Shown: positions 25,018-27,627 of the stretch, one piece after another
Layout: the number at the start of each line of letters is the position of its first letter
Position numbering within the stretch: position 1 is the stretch's first letter
Assembly (NCBI GenBank): GCA_038210595.1
Contig: JBBQWN010000029.1
Coordinates: 1-27,627 of the forward strand
Length of the DNA stretch: 27,627 nucleotides
Direction: 5' to 3'
Origin: Glacieibacterium sp038210595
GTDB lineage: Bacteria; Pseudomonadota; Alphaproteobacteria; Sphingomonadales; Sphingomonadaceae
Position numbers and translations under genes: made by a program
Notes under the pieces: model-generated
Databases searched by the model: none
What the model was told of the DNA's origin: nothing
Seen by the model: only the letters and a program-made list of their open reading frames with translations

Positions 25018-25651
25018 CGGAGCCGCGCTTATCGATAGAGCCGCATCGATCTGCGCACTTTCAAATCCTGATCGCAGATCAATCTTCAGCTCTGGACGGC
25101 GGGGGCACGTGCGGCAATCTAGCCCCTACCGCACCCTCGATTGCGCGTGGGGTTGACGCTCAGTCAAGACAAAGAGTGCCAATAAAAAGCAGCCCAGCGC
25201 TCAGGCCTATAGACCGAGGCGGCTGACCCTTTTGCATACACTGCTCGATATCTCCGTCGAGCGAGGTCCCGAATCTCAATGCTCTCCGCCATCGGCCCGG
25301 GATAGAAGCCTTGAACGACCGACCGAAATTCTCAAGGCGGGACGTGGCCTCGAAGGCTGGAACTGGGTCGTTCCGCAACTGACCAACGGCTCATCTGGAT
25401 GGCGCTGTCCACAGATTCCAGGGGAGAAAGGTTGGCAGGATGGAAGAAATTTCTTCGCTGTCCTTTGGCATGATCCGCCGTTTCCAAAATGCTGCGCCAT
25501 CATGCGATAAATTTCTGATATTGCAGAATAAAGAAAACTAGCTCGCTAGAATCTGCTCCCGCTACTCAGTGTTGCGCAGGTCGACATAGGTTGTCAAAGT
25601 TGCACATTCACCGGGTTTTTGGTGAGACCGGTTCGCCATTAACTCCGCCCC
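25018..25651. other. Stretch without supportable gene
   Basis: Three short open frames on either strand (60-92 codons) have no recognisable motif, ribosome site or codon bias. The DNA around 25500-25560 is noticeably AT-richer than the rest of the window. The region lies between the catalase remnant and the second copy of the 288-bp repeat and reads as decayed sequence. Confidence 0.5.
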
Positions 25652-25939
25652 GCACCAACCAGTCTAGGCCGCGCGAGACTGAGGCTGACCAAGGTAACAG
25701 GCCGCAAATCTGCCTCAGCTGCCGGGCGGTTACGAGCGGCAACGGCGTTGGTGCTGTATCGGCGAGCCGTCTCTGCGCATTAATCGCATGCCATCCGCCG
25801 GGCGATCTCCGCTGACGCAGCTGGTGACCCCAAACCCGATGCAGATCTGATGGAAATGCTCTCCCGTCACGGCGGCCGAGCGGCATCCCGACGCTGGCGC
25901 CTGCTCGCCGAGCAGCGACCAATTCGGCCGTCTCAACCC
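25652..25939 (+). repeat. 288-bp direct repeat, copy 2
   Basis: This aligns without gaps to 7319-7606. It starts with the same GCACCA that forms the 3' end of tRNA-Thr in copy 1, but no tRNA can be folded upstream of it here. A minus-strand frame of 86 codons (25730-25990) covers most of the copy; the same frame is open in copy 1 to a stop at 7397. No transposase or terminal inverted repeat was seen. Confidence 0.9.
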
Positions 25940-26071
25940 GTTTGCGGTTACCGAAAGCGTCTTCCCAGATCCCCGAAGCCGGCCGCTCATTCATTTCTTG
26001 ATCGTGGCAAGCCGGGTAGAGAGCCAACGCTCTATTCGTCGGCAAGCAATGAATTGTGGATCATAGGCCAG

Positions 26072-27469
26072 TCAGGATCGCTGTGCTGGCGCGCACGGCA
26101 CCCACAGCGATAGCCTCGCGCCGGCACCGACAGCGCTCCTGTATGTGAAGTGCGCGTTTAACGCTTCGGCGCGCGCCGCCATGTTCAGCAGCCCGCGTCC
26201 ATGACCGGTGCGCAGCTCGAAGCCTTGACCATTGTCGGTGACGGTGACGAGGACACCGTCCGCCCCGTCGTGCGATGACGCCGCGCAGTCGATCTCGACG
26301 CGAGTCGCATCGGCGTGTTTTAGGATGTTGCCGATCGCTTCCTGTAGGATGCGCAGGATGTGGAGGGCGCCGACCGCGTCGAGCCACGGCAGCGGCGGCG
26401 CCGCCATTGTCTTCCACACGAACACCAGCCCGGCGTCGGCGAGCTCGCGCTCCATGCGGTGACGCAGACCTGCCAGCAGCAGGACGATGTCGCCCCCGAG
26501 CGGTTCGAGCGAGTCGACACCGATGCGCAGGTCCGAGATCGAGCGCTTCAGGGTCGCGATGGTGTTGGCGGACTGGCGCTCGCGCTTGGCGACGGCGAGT
26601 GCGGTTATCAGGCTGGAGCCAATGCCGTCGTGGATTTCGCGCATCATGCGCTCGCGCTCGCTGTCGACGGCGCTGGTGACCTCCAGGCGGCGGCGCTCGG
26701 CCTCGCTGCGGTTGAGCTCGGCGGTGGCATCCCGGACCCGGGCGGCGAGCGTCAGGTTGACGTCCTCGACCGCCGCCAATGCCACCAGCACCCGCCGGCC
26801 GAGCGCGAAGCCGAAGGCGAGAAAGACGAGCAGCCCGCCATAGGGCTGGAGCTGGAAGTTCGCGCCACGGAACGCGTTGGAGATGTGGCCGAGATCGTGG
26901 AAGCCGAACGCGGTCGTCGCCGCTACCGCGGCGAGCATGAAGAAGTTCTCGATGCGCGGCTGGCGGCGGCACGCCTGGACGAGCAGGTAAAGGGTCGCGG
27001 CCGATAATGGCAGGATGAATAGGAAGCTGGGCTTGTCGCTGAGGCCAAGCGCCAGCAGCGTCTCACGCACCGCAATCATCGCCAGCACCACCATGGCCGA
27101 CCAGGCGGCGATGCGGCGGCGCCCGGGCACGGCGAAGAATTCGAGTGCGAAGCCGTAGGTCGCCCAGACCAGCAGGAACAGCGAGTCGACGATCAGCCGC
27201 CAGAACAAGGCGTCGGCGAACGGAACAGAATAGATGAAATACTGGAGGTCCCAGAACACCCACAGGCCGCCGACCAGCGCCAGCCAGCCGAACACCCGCT
27301 CGCGCGGCCGGGCGGCCCAGAACAACAGGCTGCCGATCGACAGCACCGCGATTACCCCGGCGATGGTGCGCGGCGCGTCGATGCTGAGCACCATGCGCTG
27401 GCGGAAGGCGGCGCGCAGCGGCGCATCCGGGCCGACCCGGACCGTGCCGACCGACAGCGGCCGCTCCAT
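26072..27469 (-). CDS. 7TM sensor histidine kinase, NarX/DesK type, N-terminus probably truncated
   Basis: 465 residues from the ATG at 27469. Seven hydrophobic segments lie between about residues 34 and 226, followed by a coiled linker (236-275) rich in Glu/Arg. The dimerisation and phosphoacceptor segment ERERMMREIHDGIGSSL follows (His280), and then the HATPase domain with N-box LQEAIGNILKHA (375-386), VTDNGQGF (410-417) and GRGLLNMAARAEALNA (424-439). Members autophosphorylate at the histidine and pass phosphate to a LuxR/NarL-type response regulator; none is present here, though one may lie outside. Coding-like sequence continues upstream in frame to a TAG at 27536-27538 without a start codon, and the ATG has no strong ribosome site. 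The extracellular sensor domain usual for this type seems missing. Confidence 0.9.
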   Translation of the reverse strand: MERPLSVGTVRVGPDAPLRAAFRQRMVLSIDAPRTIAGVIAVLSIGSLLFWAARPRERVFGWLALVGGLWVFWDLQYFIYSVPFADALFWRLIVDSLFLLVWATYGFALEFFAVPGRRRIAAWSAMVVLAMIAVRETLLALGLSDKPSFLFILPLSAATLYLLVQACRRQPRIENFFMLAAVAATTAFGFHDLGHISNAFRGANFQLQPYGGLLVFLAFGFALGRRVLVALAAVEDVNLTLAARVRDATAELNRSEAERRRLEVTSAVDSERERMMREIHDGIGSSLITALAVAKRERQSANTIATLKRSISDLRIGVDSLEPLGGDIVLLLAGLRHRMERELADAGLVFVWKTMAAPPLPWLDAVGALHILRILQEAIGNILKHADATRVEIDCAASSHDGADGVLVTVTDNGQGFELRTGHGRGLLNMAARAEALNAHFTYRSAVGAGARLSLWVPCAPAQRS

Positions 27470-27627
27470 GACGCTCTCGATGCGGTAGACGAGCTCGTTC
27501 CCGTAAGTGCGGGAACACCGCTCGACCGGCGCGACCTAATGCTGGCCCTGACCGACCGGGCGGCGTTCGACGCCTTGCACCAATCGGTTCTCTGCAGATA
27601 GCCGCACGATGCCGACCGCAACCGCTT

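Noticed and set aside
25160..25510. Short frames on both strands between catalase remnant and repeat
   Set aside because: No motif, no ribosome site and mutually overlapping; the region looks decayed.
1..27627. CRISPR array, insertion sequence or replication origin
   Set aside because: No regularly spaced repeats, no transposase with inverted ends and no iteron or DnaA-box cluster were seen.

Overview
The window comes from a GC-rich alphaproteobacterium, most likely a sphingomonad. The evidence is the PEPxxWA-CTERM sorting signal, a GlsB-type stress membrane protein, the very large bacterial NAD-glutamate dehydrogenase and the overall codon use. All assignments rest on reading the sequence and remembered family features; no database was searched.

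Layout. (1) 1-7157, minus strand: a large-subunit KatE-type catalase running off the left edge, NAD-dependent glutamate dehydrogenase and a 175-residue protein of unknown function. (2) 7249-7324: tRNA-Thr(CGT). A 288-bp repeat starts at the tRNA 3' end and recurs in direct orientation at 25652-25939, about 94% identical and without gaps. (3) 7735-8582: a two-gene unit, a DUF2188-like protein plus an alpha/beta NCPFD/MPFELG protein that may be TIR- or deoxyribosyltransferase-like. (4) 9204-16426: the most interesting part, a six-gene plus-strand cluster. It encodes a sigma-like protein, a 194-residue HTH-like partner, a 1134-residue fusion of an ImmA/IrrE-type HExxH peptidase, a UvrD helicase and an Fe-S nuclease-like domain, a multi-ubiquitin-like protein, a ThiF/E1-like enzyme with an extra N-terminal domain, and a Cys/His-rich DUF6527-like protein. 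(5) 16630-17601, minus: a chimeric reading frame whose N-terminus is YcaQ-like and whose C-terminus is the tail of a large serine recombinase, apparently the scar of a mobile element. (6) 17775-24561: housekeeping and stress genes, namely a triple-PAS LuxR regulator diverging from glsB, a PepSY-like secreted protein, a glycine-zipper stress protein with a strong terminator, an AI-2E-family transporter, a beta/gamma-crystallin-like secreted protein and a PEP-CTERM protein with an abnormal C-terminal tail. (7) 24625-24998, minus: a deletion remnant of a second KatE-type catalase. (8) 25018-25651: no supportable gene, followed by the second repeat copy. (9) 26072-27469, minus: a 7TM sensor histidine kinase of the NarX/DesK type that looks cut short at its N-terminus.

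How the accessory genes may work together. Four-base ATGA overlaps, a 26-base overlap and a 3-base gap tie the six genes of 9204-16426 into two coupled blocks. These are separated by 84 bases holding a nested hairpin that covers the Shine-Dalgarno sequence of the ubiquitin-like gene. The set reads as a ubiquitin-like modification system joined to a DNA helicase that carries its own metallopeptidase, with a sigma-like pair at the head as probable regulators. Its position between a tRNA and a recombinase remnant is what one expects of a genomic island, probably for defence or DNA-damage response; that role is inference.
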